In this document: piece after piece, positions 9,655-18,988 of the stretch
Layout of the letters: every line of letters starts with the position of its first letter
Numbering within the stretch: the first letter of the stretch is position 1
Assembly: GCA_002712005.1 (NCBI GenBank)
Contig: PASP01000015.1
Span: 124,001-188,000, forward strand
Direction: 5' to 3'
Origin: Halobacteriovoraceae bacterium
Lineage (GTDB): Bacteria; Bdellovibrionota; Bacteriovoracia; Bacteriovoracales; Bacteriovoracaceae
Length of the DNA stretch: 64,000 nucleotides
Position numbers and translations under genes: made by a program
Notes under the pieces: generated by a model
Database searches by the model: none
The model's input: only the letters and a program-made list of their open reading frames with translations
What the model was told of the DNA's origin: nothing

Positions 9655-10314
9655 ATGCATGAAAGCCTGCGATATTTGCTTGAAAAAGTTTTAATCAAGT
9701 ATTCCGAAAAAGATTTCTACGATCAATTACTTGAAGCAAAAGACTTTTATTTTCAAAGAACTGGAAAAGTTTTTGAAGAGGATGAAGATTACGAATCAAG
9801 GATGGCGGCCTTTAATGACTGGTATGTACTTGAATATAGACCGAGTAATGCTGATGAACAAAGCCCAACTTTCTTTGAAAAGTATCTCTCTGATCACGAA
9901 GCCTTACCAGAAATTATCGAGGCCATCAAAGGAACTACCCATAGTCTTTTTGAATACACGGGAACAAGTTTCAAAGGACAGCATGTTCTAAAAGATATTC
10001 TTCACGATGAGAAAATCATCTTGGCCAAGACTCATCCTGCTCCCTCTTTAGTAAAAGGGGATATGTTCATTGGAAGAATTGTTAAGTATTTAGATGAATA
10101 TTATCTCTATAATGGATTACGAGTCATGCCCAACGATGCTGCTTCTATTTTGAAAAAAGAAGCCAAGAAAATTCGTAAAGCCCATAAGAAGAATGAAGAA
10201 GGCCGAGCTCAAAGCGAAGAGAAGTTCTTATTTCTAGCGGAGTCTCATAAAACCAAGTGGCAACATTACGGGCATGTGAACGTAGAGAAGATATTTGTTT
10301 TCCCTAAGTCTTAA
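9655..10314 (+). CDS. Conserved-looking hypothetical protein downstream of lepA
   Basis: A 219-residue soluble, charged protein that I do not recognise. It has no signal peptide, membrane segment or familiar motif. The first 70 residues are acidic and helical. The middle (about 115-165) looks like a mixed alpha/beta domain with KGDMFIGRIVKYLDEYYL, and residues 160-190 are Lys/Glu-rich and probably helical. It starts two bases after the lepA stop and ends just before a convergent gene. Codon use matches its neighbours, so it is likely a real cytoplasmic gene of unknown function. Confidence 0.75.
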   Translation: MHESLRYLLEKVLIKYSEKDFYDQLLEAKDFYFQRTGKVFEEDEDYESRMAAFNDWYVLEYRPSNADEQSPTFFEKYLSDHEALPEIIEAIKGTTHSLFEYTGTSFKGQHVLKDILHDEKIILAKTHPAPSLVKGDMFIGRIVKYLDEYYLYNGLRVMPNDAASILKKEAKKIRKAHKKNEEGRAQSEEKFLFLAESHKTKWQHYGHVNVEKIFVFPKS

Positions 10315-10333
10315 AGTCATTTAATTAAAATCA

Positions 10334-11332
10334 TTATAAAGTCGCCTCTTCAAATTGTTCAGCTTCTTCCAAAGTATGCTTCTTCCCGCTAAAAACGTAG
10401 GGAAAGAATCCCAAGCTATTAATGGTGACATTAACCAAGAAAAAGAGATTAAAGAAGTTAGCTCCTCCTTGAATATGAATATAGGAGAAGAGGAGATCAA
10501 AAATATAGTGACCAACGCCAAGACCTGCGGGTGATATTGGAATAGCAATCGCAATAAAACCAGAAGGAACAAGAGAAGCTATGAAAGTAAGGGGCACATC
10601 CTTTCCATAAAAAGGTGAGCTGATGATATAGAAAGCGACGATCGTAATCCCTTGTAAGATAATAGAGATTCCCAGGCACGTTAGAAGTGTTTTCTTCTGG
10701 GCACCAATTAACCATACTCCACTTAGGGTTTGTTCTATTTTTTCACCTAAAACAGGAATCATCTTTACTAAATTTAAGACTGTGTTTTGAATCTTCTGAG
10801 GAGCAAATAGTAAGGAAATGAAAAACATGGCACCAGCAAAGAGCAGAAGATTGAAATGGAGTAAAGTCGCCATTTTTGGACCAAAGGCAATGATTTCTTC
10901 ATAGAAGAACATACTACTCATACCGAGAATCGTTAAAAGTCCAATTAGGCCTAAGATTCGGTCGATGAGAACAGTGGTTACGAGATAGGTTTTAGTCATT
11001 TTTGGATCAATATCTTTTACATAAAGAAGCTTTATAAAATCTCCCGTCACTGCACCCGGAAGAAAGGAATTAAAGAATAGGCCAATCCAAGTAACTTTCA
11101 TCACTTTTAAGGAAGAGAAAATTTTGTCGGAGTTAATTTCTAGAATGAGCTTCCAGCGAACTGAGGAAAGGGCCGCTTGGGCAAAGATAAGAAGTAGGCA
11201 AAAGATCCACTGAGGGCCACTGGAAATGGACTTTGAAACTAGGGAGAAATCGAGCTTACCACTTTGAATGAGCCAATAAATAATGCCTATGGCCAAAGCA
11301 AGCTTTAGTAAAAATTTGATAAGATTACTCAA
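10334..11332 (-). CDS. Flippase-like / lysylphosphatidylglycerol synthase TM-region family membrane protein
   Basis: A 332-residue polytopic inner-membrane protein with about eight hydrophobic segments. The pattern SSVRWKLIL, then FNSFLPGAVTGDFIKLLYV, then TYLVTTVLIDRILGL is characteristic of the family formerly called UPF0104, the membrane part of MprF and AglD-like proteins. Late GLGVGHYIFD fits the same family. There is no soluble aminoacyltransferase domain, so it is not a full MprF. Such proteins are linked to lipid or glycan handling across the membrane. It is divergent from the UDP-glucose dehydrogenase gene. Confidence 0.8.
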   Translation of the reverse strand: MSNLIKFLLKLALAIGIIYWLIQSGKLDFSLVSKSISSGPQWIFCLLLIFAQAALSSVRWKLILEINSDKIFSSLKVMKVTWIGLFFNSFLPGAVTGDFIKLLYVKDIDPKMTKTYLVTTVLIDRILGLIGLLTILGMSSMFFYEEIIAFGPKMATLLHFNLLLFAGAMFFISLLFAPQKIQNTVLNLVKMIPVLGEKIEQTLSGVWLIGAQKKTLLTCLGISIILQGITIVAFYIISSPFYGKDVPLTFIASLVPSGFIAIAIPISPAGLGVGHYIFDLLFSYIHIQGGANFFNLFFLVNVTINSLGFFPYVFSGKKHTLEEAEQFEEATL

Positions 11333-11431
11333 AATTATTCCCTAATGTCTGTTCGTAGCAATATCATAATAGTTGTAATAGAATGAGGCTAGTTTAAATT
11401 GCCATTATGAGCGTATAAGAAAGGATTGCAA

Positions 11432-12751
11432 ATGAAGGTATCGGTTATTGGTACAGGCTATGTTGGTTTAGTAAGTGGGACGTGTTTTGCTGAAATTGGG
11501 CATCATGTGACTTGTATAGATATAGATGAAAATAAAGTGGCCATGTTACAAAATGCTCAGTCTCCTATTTATGAGCCCGGTTTAAATGACTTATTAGATA
11601 GAAATATTAAAGCCGATAGACTTCATTTTTCTACTGGATATGAATCTTGTCTGGAAGCTGACATCACTTTTCTGGCAGTGGGAACACCTAGTGGAGATGA
11701 TGGTAATGCAGATCTAACTTACCTCGAAAGTGCAGCCAAAAGTGTGGCCACTCATTTAAAAGATGAAGGTGTTGTTGTTATTAAATCAACTGTTCCAGTG
11801 GGAACGGGAAAGAAGATTAAAGATTTAATTTCATCTCATACAGATAAGAAATTCTATGTCGTAAATAATCCTGAATTTTTAAAAGAAGGTTCTGCGATTG
11901 AAGACTTTATGAGACCTGATCGCGTCATTATCGGATCAGATAATGATTTTGCTGTTAAGCAAATGGATGAACTTTACGCGCCACTTGTTCGTCAAGGTAA
12001 TCCTATTTATCACATGAGCAATCTCTCTGCGGAAATGACAAAATACGCAGCAAATTGTTTTCTTGCTACTAAGATTTCTTTCATCAATGAAGTGGCCAAT
12101 CTCTGTGACATTGTTTGTGCAGATATTGAAGAAGTAAGAAAAGGTATTTCTTCTGATGTAAGAATTGGAAAGCACTTTCTCTATCCAGGACCTGGATATG
12201 GAGGATCATGTTTTCCAAAAGATGTTAAGGCCCTAATCTATACGGCAAAAGAAAATGATACTCTTCTCAATATTGTTCAAGCTGCAGAAGATGTTAATGA
12301 TCTGCAGAAGATTAAGATGTATCAAAAAATGAAAAAGCATTTTGAAGGTAATCTTGAAGGAAAAGTATTTGCTTTCTGGGGGGCTGCTTTCAAAGCCAAT
12401 ACTGATGATGTACGTGAAACAGCCGCGATCTATATGGCCGAAGCTTTAATTAAAGAAGGAGCAAAGATTCGTTTCTACGATCCAGTAGCTTCTGAAAATT
12501 ATTTAAAGGCGATGAAAAAATATCCAGAGACTGAAGGTAAAATTGAGTCTGTTTCGGATATGTATGAGGTTATGAAAGATTGTGATGGACTTGTTACAAT
12601 GACAGAGTGGCGAGAGTTTAGAAATCCTGACTACAAAAAAGTGAAGGAACTTCTGAAAAGTCCTGTTGTCTTTGATGCAAGAAATCTTTTTGATACGGAA
12701 AGAACCCTTGAAGCAGGGCTTAAGTACTATGCAATTGGAAAGAAGATATAA
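11432..12751 (+). CDS. ugd: UDP-glucose 6-dehydrogenase
   Basis: Oxidises UDP-glucose to UDP-glucuronate with NAD+, supplying glycan synthesis. The N-terminal Rossmann motif is GTGYVGL. GTPSGDDGNAD and the NPEFLKEGSAIEDF block follow. The catalytic Cys lies in GPGYGGSCFPKDV, and a C-terminal UDP-binding domain follows. ATG at 11432 is preferred over an in-frame TTG at 11426 because AAGGA (11420-11424) sits seven bases before it. Length of about 439 residues is normal. A C-N hydrolase gene starts seven bases after the stop. Confidence 0.96.
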   Translation: MKVSVIGTGYVGLVSGTCFAEIGHHVTCIDIDENKVAMLQNAQSPIYEPGLNDLLDRNIKADRLHFSTGYESCLEADITFLAVGTPSGDDGNADLTYLESAAKSVATHLKDEGVVVIKSTVPVGTGKKIKDLISSHTDKKFYVVNNPEFLKEGSAIEDFMRPDRVIIGSDNDFAVKQMDELYAPLVRQGNPIYHMSNLSAEMTKYAANCFLATKISFINEVANLCDIVCADIEEVRKGISSDVRIGKHFLYPGPGYGGSCFPKDVKALIYTAKENDTLLNIVQAAEDVNDLQKIKMYQKMKKHFEGNLEGKVFAFWGAAFKANTDDVRETAAIYMAEALIKEGAKIRFYDPVASENYLKAMKKYPETEGKIESVSDMYEVMKDCDGLVTMTEWREFRNPDYKKVKELLKSPVVFDARNLFDTERTLEAGLKYYAIGKKI

Positions 12752-12757
12752 ATAAAT

Positions 12758-13549
12758 ATGGAAAATGAGTTCGTAGAAATAGCCCTATATCAATTATGTT
12801 CTTCTCTAGATTATAAAGAGAATTTAGAGAAGATTGAAAGGGCTGCTCAAAAAGTCTCTCAGAAGAAGGTTAAATATCTTTTTCTTCCTGAGTGCTTTTA
12901 TTCTATGAGCAATGGTTTAAAACCAACCCCTTATCTTGTAGAGCAAGGAAATGAACATTTTAAGCATATTTCAGATATAGCTAAGAAAAATGAGATTTAC
13001 CTGCTTGCAGGCTCTGTTGCTTATAAGAAAGATAACCAAGTCATAAATAGGGCACTTAATTTTGCACCTGATGGTTCATTAATAGATTTCTATGACAAGA
13101 TTCATCTCTTTTCATGTGATCTTAATAATAAGGCCATAAATGAGTCTGATATTTACACACCAGGTTCAACACCAAAGATCATTGAAGTCGATAAATTGAA
13201 AATAGGATTAGGAATTTGTTTTGATGTTCGCTTTCCAGAAATGGGAAGAGACTATTCTGCAAACGGAGCTAATCTTTTAACTTATTCTTCTGCCTTTACT
13301 GTGCCAACAGGGAAGGCCCATTGGCATACTCTTTTAAAAGCTAGAGCGATTGAAAATCAGGCATTTGTAGTCGCTGCTGCTCAGTGGGGAGAGCATAATG
13401 AGAGGATTCGTACCTACGGTCACTCACTCGTAGTTGATCCCTGGGGAGAAGTTCTTTTGGATGCGAAAGAAGGAGAAGGATTACACTTCACGACGCTAAA
13501 CCTGTCTCGTGTAAATGAAGTCAGAAAATCGGTAAAGGTCTTTTCATGA
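12758..13549 (+). CDS. Nitrilase-superfamily carbon-nitrogen hydrolase
   Basis: A 263-residue cytoplasmic amidase of the C-N hydrolase superfamily. The catalytic triad is clear: Glu45 in FLPECF, Lys114 in YDKIHLF and Cys154 in GICFDVRFPE. The YDKIHLF and DVRFPE patterns are closest to the Nit1/Nit2/omega-amidase group, which removes deaminated glutathione or alpha-keto amides. That substrate is inference from similarity. The stop overlaps the start of the following protein-kinase gene (ATGA), so expression is coupled to the kinase/phosphatase pair. Confidence 0.88.
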   Translation: MENEFVEIALYQLCSSLDYKENLEKIERAAQKVSQKKVKYLFLPECFYSMSNGLKPTPYLVEQGNEHFKHISDIAKKNEIYLLAGSVAYKKDNQVINRALNFAPDGSLIDFYDKIHLFSCDLNNKAINESDIYTPGSTPKIIEVDKLKIGLGICFDVRFPEMGRDYSANGANLLTYSSAFTVPTGKAHWHTLLKARAIENQAFVVAAAQWGEHNERIRTYGHSLVVDPWGEVLLDAKEGEGLHFTTLNLSRVNEVRKSVKVFS

Positions 13550-14268
13550 AGAAATTGAATGCATTCGATTTTACCCCTGGTTCCATTTTTGGTGGTCACT
13601 ACACTGTGATTGAAAAGTTGGGTGCTGGTTGGGAAGGTGAGGTCTATAAGGTTAGCGAGAAGCATACAGGAATTGTAAGAGCGGCTAAGCTTTTTTATCC
13701 ACATCGTAATGAAAAATATAAAGTTTCTTCTCGTTATGCGAAAAAACTCAATAAATTTAGCAGTTGCCCCATTGTCATGAATTATCATTCTCAAGAAATT
13801 ATTGAGTATGATGGACATAAAGTAGCTTGCTTGATTTCTGAGTTTATCGATGGAGAAATGCTCTCTGATTTTCTGAAACGCTATCGTTCTGGAAAACTAG
13901 GAGTCTTTCAAGCTGTCCATCTTCTCTATGCCTTAGCTCTTGGTGTTGAAAGTATTCATCTGAATGGGGAATATCATGGTGATCTCCATGTAGATAATAT
14001 CATCATCAAAAGATTTGGACTGGGATTTGATCTCAAAGTCATTGATATGCATCACTGGGGTGACTCCAAGAAAGATAATAGAGATGAAGATATTGTGAAA
14101 ATGATTCATCTCTTTTATGAGGTTCTGGGAGGAAAGAAGTATTATAAAAATCATCCTCCAGAGATTAAAAATATTATTAAAGGACTTAAGAGGTCTCTAA
14201 TTCTTGGCGAGTATAAAACGGTTTCTCATTTAAGACTTCATCTGGAAACACTGAATTGGGGTGTATAA
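13546..14268 (+). CDS. Atypical serine/threonine-type protein kinase
   Basis: A 240-residue soluble protein with a compact kinase fold. The glycine-rich loop is GAGWEGEVYKV (26-36), the ATP lysine is Lys48 in AAKLF, and the catalytic loop is HGDLHVDN (144-151), with HGD in place of HRD as in APH/ABC1-like kinases. The metal-binding triad is DMH (167-169) rather than DFG. There is no transmembrane or sensor domain. It overlaps the amidase gene by four bases and is followed three bases later by a PP2C-like phosphatase, a classic kinase/phosphatase pair. Substrates are unknown; the downstream motor genes are candidates by position only. Confidence 0.82.
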   Translation: MKKLNAFDFTPGSIFGGHYTVIEKLGAGWEGEVYKVSEKHTGIVRAAKLFYPHRNEKYKVSSRYAKKLNKFSSCPIVMNYHSQEIIEYDGHKVACLISEFIDGEMLSDFLKRYRSGKLGVFQAVHLLYALALGVESIHLNGEYHGDLHVDNIIIKRFGLGFDLKVIDMHHWGDSKKDNRDEDIVKMIHLFYEVLGGKKYYKNHPPEIKNIIKGLKRSLILGEYKTVSHLRLHLETLNWGV

Positions 14269-14271
14269 ATC

Positions 14272-15063
14272 ATGGGCCAAGAAAAGAATGAAATAAAAGA
14301 ACTTCTTTTACATCGAATCTCGGATCATGAAGCTGAGCTTTTTGAATGGAATGATTATAAAATTGGATATTTCATTCAAAAAAACTTAGCAAAGTCAGAA
14401 GAGAATGAGGATATTCTCTTTTTTTACGGAAAGGATGATTTCTGTTTCTTTGGAGTCTGTGATGGTGCCGGTGGACATCCAAATGCTGCAGATGCCAGTT
14501 ATCTTGTAGGAGAGACCATCTTTCAATATGTGAGGACCCATAAACCGGAAGAGTTTCAAATTATAGAAATGATTGAAAAGGCCAATGATCGCGTTATTGA
14601 AGCTTTTCCAGAAGCATTTACAACCCTTTCTCTGTGTTTTCTCCATAAGAATGAGATTCGTTCCTATTCAGTAGGGGATTCCGAGATTCAATATATTAAT
14701 CACAAAGCTGAAGTTCTTTATAATAATATTCCCCATTCTCCTGTCGGCCATGCTGTTGAGGCAGGCCTACTTTCTCAAGAAGAATCTCTCGACCATAATG
14801 AAAGATATGTTGTGAATAACTTAATGGGTGATGAGACTCTTCGAATTGAAGCCTGTTCGAAGTTCAAACTTTCTAAAAATGATACGGTCATTGTGGGAAG
14901 TGATGGGATTTTTGATAACCTTTCTCATGAAGAATTATCTTCTATTTTAAGTAAGAAAAACTTCAATTCTAAGTTCAAAGAATTGAGTGAGTACTGCCTA
15001 AAAAGAGACGAAAGTTGGAGAAAGGACGATGATGTGAGCTTTCTTTTACTTCAATCAAAATAG
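14272..15063 (+). CDS. PP2C-family protein phosphatase
   Basis: A 263-residue soluble Mg/Mn-dependent Ser/Thr phosphatase of the PPM/PP2C family. The metal-binding motifs are present: GVCDGAGGHPNA (Asp64, Gly65), VGSDGIFDNLS (Asp211) and a final DDDVSFLLL (about 252-260). The expected partner substrate is the product of the kinase gene three bases upstream or that kinase's targets. It lacks a membrane anchor. A region with an imperfect inverted repeat (around 15119-15147) follows before the next lipoprotein gene and could end this transcript. Confidence 0.88.
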   Translation: MGQEKNEIKELLLHRISDHEAELFEWNDYKIGYFIQKNLAKSEENEDILFFYGKDDFCFFGVCDGAGGHPNAADASYLVGETIFQYVRTHKPEEFQIIEMIEKANDRVIEAFPEAFTTLSLCFLHKNEIRSYSVGDSEIQYINHKAEVLYNNIPHSPVGHAVEAGLLSQEESLDHNERYVVNNLMGDETLRIEACSKFKLSKNDTVIVGSDGIFDNLSHEELSSILSKKNFNSKFKELSEYCLKRDESWRKDDDVSFLLLQSK

Positions 15064-15210
15064 TTAATTTCTAAGTAAATTCATTTTAAATTATGAGGAA
15101 TTCCTAACATTTAGGGAATATTGTTTTGAAAGCTTTACAAAAACAATACCTTTTTGCCCTCGAAAAAAATCATAACAAGGTTTGTCATAGAATGAACGAA
15201 AGGGTGTTCT

Positions 15211-15813
15211 ATGAGAGACTTAAAAATAAAAAAGATTAAATTATTTGTTCTTATTCTACTTTTACTTTCATCATGCGCTGGTGAAAAAGTCAAAGTGACC
15301 ACCTTTCCTGATAAGGCGACGGTAAGTATTCAAGAGAAGAATGGTCAAATCGTAGATCTGGGTGTGACTCCAATTGAACTGAATTCATCAGATGTTTTCC
15401 AATCTCAAAATATGGCCCAAGTCATACTGAGTAAAGATGGGTATTTGTCTGAACGGCTCTACCTTAGCAGAAGTGATATTCCGACTGAAGTTTCTGTATC
15501 ACAGAAACTTAAGAGGGAAGATGTCAGTGATCAGGCTGCTCTGAATTCTAGAATTCTCCATAGTGTTGCTTCAAAAATTGCAGAAGCTCAGAGAAATAGC
15601 TTTAACAAAAATTATATTAAGGCTGAACTCCTTCTTAAGCAGATTTTAGAAGACTATCCTGAACTCGGGGTTGGTCACGACTTATTGGCCAATATCTATT
15701 ACTTAACCAATTCAAAATCAAAGGCACTCTTTCACTATAGGAAAGCAAAACAATTTTCTGACGATAGCGTGAAAAGGGATCAGATGATCAAAATTTTAGA
15801 GAGAGAGATTTAA
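15211..15813 (+). CDS. PEGA/TPR-like lipoprotein upstream of motAB
   Basis: A 200-residue lipoprotein. The signal peptide ends in the lipobox LLLSSC, so it is probably anchored in a membrane and faces the periplasm. After it comes a PEGA-like beta domain (VKVTTFPDKATVSIQ and GVTPIELN, about 28-95), known from surface and motility proteins, and then a helical tail with a TPR-like repeat (GVGHDLLANIYYLTNSKSKA). It lies 18 bases upstream of motA on the same strand and is probably the first gene of the motor cluster. A structural role in the envelope is inferred from domain type and context. Confidence 0.75.
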   Translation: MRDLKIKKIKLFVLILLLLSSCAGEKVKVTTFPDKATVSIQEKNGQIVDLGVTPIELNSSDVFQSQNMAQVILSKDGYLSERLYLSRSDIPTEVSVSQKLKREDVSDQAALNSRILHSVASKIAEAQRNSFNKNYIKAELLLKQILEDYPELGVGHDLLANIYYLTNSKSKALFHYRKAKQFSDDSVKRDQMIKILEREI

Positions 15814-15831
15814 TCTAAATTAGGAAGAGAT

Positions 15832-16605
15832 ATGAATTTATTAATAGGATTTATCGTTGTTTCATGTGGATTTGTTTTTGCTCTTGATCATCTTAATCAA
15901 GATGTTTCGAACTATTGGGATGTCATTGCTTTTGCCATGGTTATCTTAGGGACATTAAGTGTATCCATCATTACATCGCCTCCTCTGAGAATAATTACTA
16001 TTTTAAGATTCTTTTTTCATGGAATTAAAAATGGAGGAGGATTAAGAGAAGATACGATTAATAACTCCTTAAACTTATTTAAAGGAAATATCCCAAATGG
16101 AAAGGTGAAGAGATTTGATCAAAAGGTTCTTGTTGATGGCCTTGAACTTTTGAGACTTGGATATCCGACAGAAAAAGTGGAAGTCATCTTAAGACAACGA
16201 ATTGAGAATTATACAAATGATGCAGTAACGATTGCAAGTTGGGTAAGAGGACTTTCAAAGTATCCACCTGCATTTGGCCTTGCTGGAACTGTATTGGGGT
16301 TGATTCATCTCATGAATGGTTTGAGTGATGGGAGTGGCCCTAAAGAGACGGGAATGAGAATGGCCATAGCCCTTGTTGCAACACTTTACGGAATTGTCGT
16401 AGCTAATATTTTTGTCAATCCAGTTGGTGATCGCCTCATGAGTAGAGCGAAGGAAGATTATAATCTCGCTGAGATTTCATTAGAAACGATTTTAATGATT
16501 TCTAGGAAAACAAATATGATTACAGCAATTGAAACCTTAAATAATTATGTTCCTAACAAACTTAAAAATATAGAGACGAATAAACTTTTAGCAGAGGTAT
16601 CTTAA
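15832..16605 (+). CDS. motA: MotA-family stator proton channel subunit
   Basis: A 257-residue inner-membrane protein that with MotB would form an ion-driven stator. It has two N-terminal membrane helices (about 1-20 and 30-50), a cytoplasmic region with the MotA-like LVDGLELLRLGYP (100-112), then TM3 with PPAFGLAGTVLGLI (145-158) and TM4 ending in NIFVNPVGDRL (Pro197). The two functionally important prolines of MotA have counterparts at 145/146 and 197. Its stop abuts the motB start. It is not in the flagellar operon at the right end, so it may be one of several stator sets. Confidence 0.9.
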   Translation: MNLLIGFIVVSCGFVFALDHLNQDVSNYWDVIAFAMVILGTLSVSIITSPPLRIITILRFFFHGIKNGGGLREDTINNSLNLFKGNIPNGKVKRFDQKVLVDGLELLRLGYPTEKVEVILRQRIENYTNDAVTIASWVRGLSKYPPAFGLAGTVLGLIHLMNGLSDGSGPKETGMRMAIALVATLYGIVVANIFVNPVGDRLMSRAKEDYNLAEISLETILMISRKTNMITAIETLNNYVPNKLKNIETNKLLAEVS

Positions 16606-17277
16606 ATGAATAAGTTTAATCGTTTTAGTTTTGATGAACATGCTGATACTGAGGGGACTTGGGCGATCAGTTATGGAGATATGGTAACTCTTCTTCTTAG
16701 TTTCTTTGTTCTTTATTTCTCTACAGACTTTGATGGAAAAAAGAAGGAGCAAGTTGAAAGTGGAGTGGTCGCCATATTTGAGGGGGGAGAGTATTCTCAA
16801 CGCCTGAAGGGAAAATTCCATAAAGAGAATATTGAAAAAGATCTTAAACTATCAAAAACAGTAGTGAAAAAAATGGACACAGGTGAAATCTTCATCTTCT
16901 TTCCCAATGTTTCTTTCTTTAAATCCGGTAAGGTGAATATTTCAAAAGAAGCCAAACAAGCTTTGAATAAAATTTATGAAGCTTATATGCCGTACGCCTC
17001 TCATTATAAATTAAAAATCGAAGCCTTTACAGATGATGTACCGGTTAGAAAGGGACATCGCTTTAAAGATAATGTGGAGTTGAGTGTATTTCGCTCTCTT
17101 TCGGTCATGAGGAACTTAGAGAAGCGCGGAATTCCAAGTCATAGAATTTCTCTTGGAGGAAAAGGGGTCTTCAACCAAGAGTTGGTAAAAATAATTAATA
17201 AGGCAGATGACATATCTGATGAACGTAAGAAAGCACTCTCAAGAACAGTAGCTTTTGTTTTAGAGAGGGAGAGTTAG
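16606..17277 (+). CDS. motB: MotB-family stator subunit with OmpA-like domain
   Basis: A 223-residue stator partner. The single N-terminal helix carries the ion-carrying Asp25 in SYGDMVTLLLSFFVL, the exact MotB arrangement. A short plug/linker follows, then an OmpA/MotB peptidoglycan-binding domain (about 90-220) with EAFTDD, ELSVFRSLSVMRNL and HRISLGGKG. It begins directly after motA and is followed one base later by the fusion gene, so the three are translated together. Proton rather than sodium coupling cannot be decided from the sequence. Confidence 0.9.
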   Translation: MNKFNRFSFDEHADTEGTWAISYGDMVTLLLSFFVLYFSTDFDGKKKEQVESGVVAIFEGGEYSQRLKGKFHKENIEKDLKLSKTVVKKMDTGEIFIFFPNVSFFKSGKVNISKEAKQALNKIYEAYMPYASHYKLKIEAFTDDVPVRKGHRFKDNVELSVFRSLSVMRNLEKRGIPSHRISLGGKGVFNQELVKIINKADDISDERKKALSRTVAFVLERES

Positions 17278-17278
17278 T

Positions 17279-18988
17279 ATGAAAAAATTAATATATGTTT
17301 TGAGTGTTTTTTTCATTTTTTGTGCAAATACCTATGGCCAAAGAGTGCTAGAGGTTGAGGAATCAATTAAAGCCGATATCGTAGACTATATCGAAAGAGT
17401 AATGCCTGAAGCCAAGTATACCATGAAAGTAAAGGTATATCCGTTAAGAAGAAATCAAACTCAGCAAGGATCACCTACAGCCGCTCTTCCCTATATGGAT
17501 TTAGACGAAGAATATGTGGTAGACGAGTGGGATAGTGAAGATACTTCTCTCTATACTTTATATTCGCGTATTAAAAAAGTAGAAGTCGATCTTCTTATTG
17601 AAAAAGGAATTCAAATTGAGAATCAAAGAAGCTTTCTCGACCTACTCTTTACAGAGGCTCATTTAATTCCTGGGCGTGACAACGTAAGATTGGATACTTT
17701 TGTTGCAAGTCGTAGAGTAAAGGACTTTGATTGGAAACAATATAAGGACGAACTTCTTATTGGGATCCTGCTGATTAGTTTATGTATATTTGGATATTTA
17801 ATAAGCAATATTGGTATTGTTCTGGCCAAGAGAAATATGTCTGATCAAACAAAAAAAGGCTCCTCTTCCGAGAATCTCAGAGAGTCTCCTCAAGTTACTT
17901 CAAGAAGTGCTCGAGTCGGATCTGAATCTTTCCAGTCAAGTGTCACGACTCAAGCTGGAGGCGACTTTTTCATTCAAGATCCAACTAAAATTTCAGAGAC
18001 AGTAAATAAGAAGGTAGAGCAACTCATTCAGTCTGAAATGTTTCCTACTATGAATGATATGGTGATTCTTGAAGAGTTGGCACAGAATGATCTTTCTTCC
18101 TTTTCTTTTTTAGTATACGAACTCCCTTTAGAAATCCAAAAGAAGGTTTATAGTTACGGCAGAAATCAAAGATGGTTCAAAGGATTTTCACATGTAGGTA
18201 TTCCCGGTAAGGATGTGCTCATTACTTTAGATCTCATGTTGCGAGATAGGAATATTCACTTTAATCCAAGCTTTGAAAGAATGTTGATCTCTCTTTGGAG
18301 GCTTGGAGATGGTGCGAAGACAGTTTTAAAAGGACTGTCAAAAGATAAGTCGATTAAAATTTTAAGTTTGCTTCCCAAGCAATCAGCGATACCTGTTGCT
18401 CGAGAACTTTTTCCGGGGTCATGGGGACAGCTATTTGACTCTCATGAAAATAAGTGTTTCTTAAAAGATAGTGAGTGCGAATCATTATTCGAACAAGCTG
18501 TATCTAAGAATTCACTTTTTAACTATCAAGCATTGAAAGACTTTAAAAATAGAAAAGACCTTCTTGTCTATCTTGATACTGTTGGACCTAAGGAAGAGCG
18601 TGAGATTTACTCTGTTCTTGGATCAGAAACAGATGTTCAGAGTATAAGGCCTCCTTTTTATAAGATTTTTGACCTGAAGGAGGATGAGGCTAAGGCAATT
18701 AAAGAAGAGTTTAGCTTAGAACAATGGGCAATGGCCTTATTTAATGTCGATCACGGAGATAGAGATCAAATCGTAAAACATTTTGATGACAAAGAATCAT
18801 ATCTCTTTAGTAGTTATCTAAAAATGTTCGGTGAAAGAAGTGAAGATGGATTCGCTAGAGAGCAATTACAAATTAGAAAAGAAATCGCTCATCGAGTAAA
18901 GGAATTCTTTAGTACAGATTCGGATGAAAATGCAGCCCTATCTTCTGAAATTAAGGATGACAAAAGAGAGCTTCATGAAGTGGCTTAA
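17279..18988 (+). CDS. FliF C-terminal-domain / FliG-like fusion membrane protein (putative rotor)
   Basis: A 569-residue protein with a signal sequence (1-20), a periplasmic domain (about 25-155), one membrane helix (about 159-183) and a large cytoplasmic part. The periplasmic segment 98-141 (RIKKVEVDLLIE ... LIPGRDNVRLDTF) follows the pattern of the last periplasmic domain of FliF just before its second membrane helix (in this window's FliF: VKKITAAVMID ... LSNRRGDQLVIKNMEF). Residues 240-545 look FliG-like; 459-545 (FYKIFDLKEDEAKAI ... EQWAMALFNVD ... IAHRVKEFF) align by eye with the torque-generating C-terminal domain of this window's FliG. It would be a minimal MS-ring/C-ring fusion. Homology was judged by eye; the immediate motAB context supports it. 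Confidence 0.6.
   Translation: MKKLIYVLSVFFIFCANTYGQRVLEVEESIKADIVDYIERVMPEAKYTMKVKVYPLRRNQTQQGSPTAALPYMDLDEEYVVDEWDSEDTSLYTLYSRIKKVEVDLLIEKGIQIENQRSFLDLLFTEAHLIPGRDNVRLDTFVASRRVKDFDWKQYKDELLIGILLISLCIFGYLISNIGIVLAKRNMSDQTKKGSSSENLRESPQVTSRSARVGSESFQSSVTTQAGGDFFIQDPTKISETVNKKVEQLIQSEMFPTMNDMVILEELAQNDLSSFSFLVYELPLEIQKKVYSYGRNQRWFKGFSHVGIPGKDVLITLDLMLRDRNIHFNPSFERMLISLWRLGDGAKTVLKGLSKDKSIKILSLLPKQSAIPVARELFPGSWGQLFDSHENKCFLKDSECESLFEQAVSKNSLFNYQALKDFKNRKDLLVYLDTVGPKEEREIYSVLGSETDVQSIRPPFYKIFDLKEDEAKAIKEEFSLEQWAMALFNVDHGDRDQIVKHFDDKESYLFSSYLKMFGERSEDGFAREQLQIRKEIAHRVKEFFSTDSDENAALSSEIKDDKRELHEVA

Noticed and set aside
9731-9991. An 86-codon ORF within the gene after lepA
   Set aside because: It is in another frame of a well-formed gene and has no start signal.
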